64,000 nt of DNA, from assembly GCA_037576195.1 (NCBI GenBank), contig CM075104.1, positions 20,476,211-20,540,210 on the forward strand, in the 5' to 3' direction. This document shows positions 63,320 to 64,000 of the stretch, piece after piece (within the stretch, counting starts at the first letter, position 1; each line of letters opens with the position of its first letter). A model generated the notes under the pieces. The model had not been told where the DNA came from, searched no databases, and was given only the letters and a program-made list of their open reading frames with translations. This stretch comes from Phytoseiulus persimilis. Lineage: Eukaryota > Arthropoda > Arachnida > Mesostigmata > Phytoseiidae. The position numbers and the translations under genes are program-made.

Positions 63320-64000
63320 ATGCCATTTTTAGGTTGTGTGTGTGCCGTTGTGTCAATCATGTTCTCGCAGTCAGTGCCGGGAGGGATGGAAATCGGGAGC
63401 TATGCTGCAAACATTCAGGGAACACGCGTCCGGAATCCTAGTCAGAATGGCCAGAAGAGAGAAACTGAAACGATCCCAGTGGGACATCCGGCTCTGGATC
63501 AACGTTACTCGAATTAGGGATAGAGTCGAATTGGTAAGAACTCCGTCGCTCTCGACGGACCCGGACTTGGCGCGCACTCCATGAACTCATGAGACAGGAT
63601 GAATCATACACTGATGGACTTCGTCAGCTCGCCGCGCGATAGCTGTCACGAAGCCTGAACATATCTGTCAAGATAGGGGAACACTGTTCCCACAGTGGGA
63701 GTCTCTGCTCTCTATTGGTTCTTGTCTCTCCGTCTTTCTCGGGCCCATCTTCGCGTAGCGGTATTCGAACCGGAACAAAGAGGCTCTCGCAGCCGAAAAA
63801 CTTACTTCCTGAGCCATTTTTCGCAAACTATGCAAGTCAGCTTCGATTGACCGCTTTTGGCGAAATGAACTTCTTCGCACGAGTTTCATTTGCAGTGGAG
63901 AAGCTCGTTGCATGAGGGCTGAACTCATCCAGCTGAACTGATCCACGTGCTCGTATAGGGGTCGGTTGGTCCCACCGGTTATGTTTTACTCGCGCTTGAT
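63320..64000. other. window end, nothing recognised
   Basis: Only short frames on both strands. A gene could enter from the right, but no exon was supported. Confidence 0.4.

Overview
The window reads as a compact arthropod nuclear genome, most likely an acariform or parasitiform mite (inference). Reasons: spliced genes with mostly 60-250 base GT-AG introns, AATAAA signals, a TATA-driven arachnid-style R&R cuticle protein, a clip-domain serine protease, and roughly balanced base composition. No bacterial operon, rRNA gene, CRISPR array or intact transposon was seen. A predatory mite such as Galendromus/Metaseiulus would fit, but no species can be named from this sequence alone.

Layout: the 3' end of an Id/extramacrochaetae-type HLH gene (1-142, +); a gene-free GC-rich stretch; a cuticle protein (4047-4636, -); a seven-exon clip-domain serine protease (6664-9594, -). 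From 9.6 to 19.6 kb there is a gene-poor stretch holding a decayed serine-protease-like copy. Next come an SLC26 anion transporter (about 19.6-23.15 kb, +), abutting or overlapping an intronless DCAF15 (23103-24680, +), and TMEM268 (26379-28541, -). From 28.6 to 34.4 kb only weak exon candidates and a LINE-like remnant are visible. Housekeeping genes then become dense: RpS3A (34499-35895, -), TMEM185 (38249-39560, +), OCIAD1 (40723-42010, -), SEC24 (43819-47927, -), PSMA6 (49788-50938, +) and GAPVD1/RME-6 (51836-58306, -). The last 5.7 kb has only fragments and unassigned ORFs.

Functionally the gene-rich part is a mix of membrane traffic (SEC24 in COPII, GAPVD1 in endocytic Rab5/Ras signalling), protein turnover (PSMA6 in the 20S proteasome, DCAF15 as a CUL4-DDB1 substrate receptor), translation (RpS3A), and membrane proteins (SLC26, TMEM185, TMEM268, OCIAD1). 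Neighbours do not form a pathway. They share short spacers, and several pairs are tail-to-tail (DCAF15/TMEM268, TMEM185/OCIAD1, PSMA6/GAPVD1).

Exon joins below were built by hand from GT/AG sites, frame continuity and recalled family sequences. No alignment or transcript data were available. No clearly new biological system was found. The most useful leads are a GAPVD1 that appears to lack the RasGAP arginine finger, the SLC26/DCAF15 overlap, a pair of related ORFs of unknown family, and a decayed protease copy.
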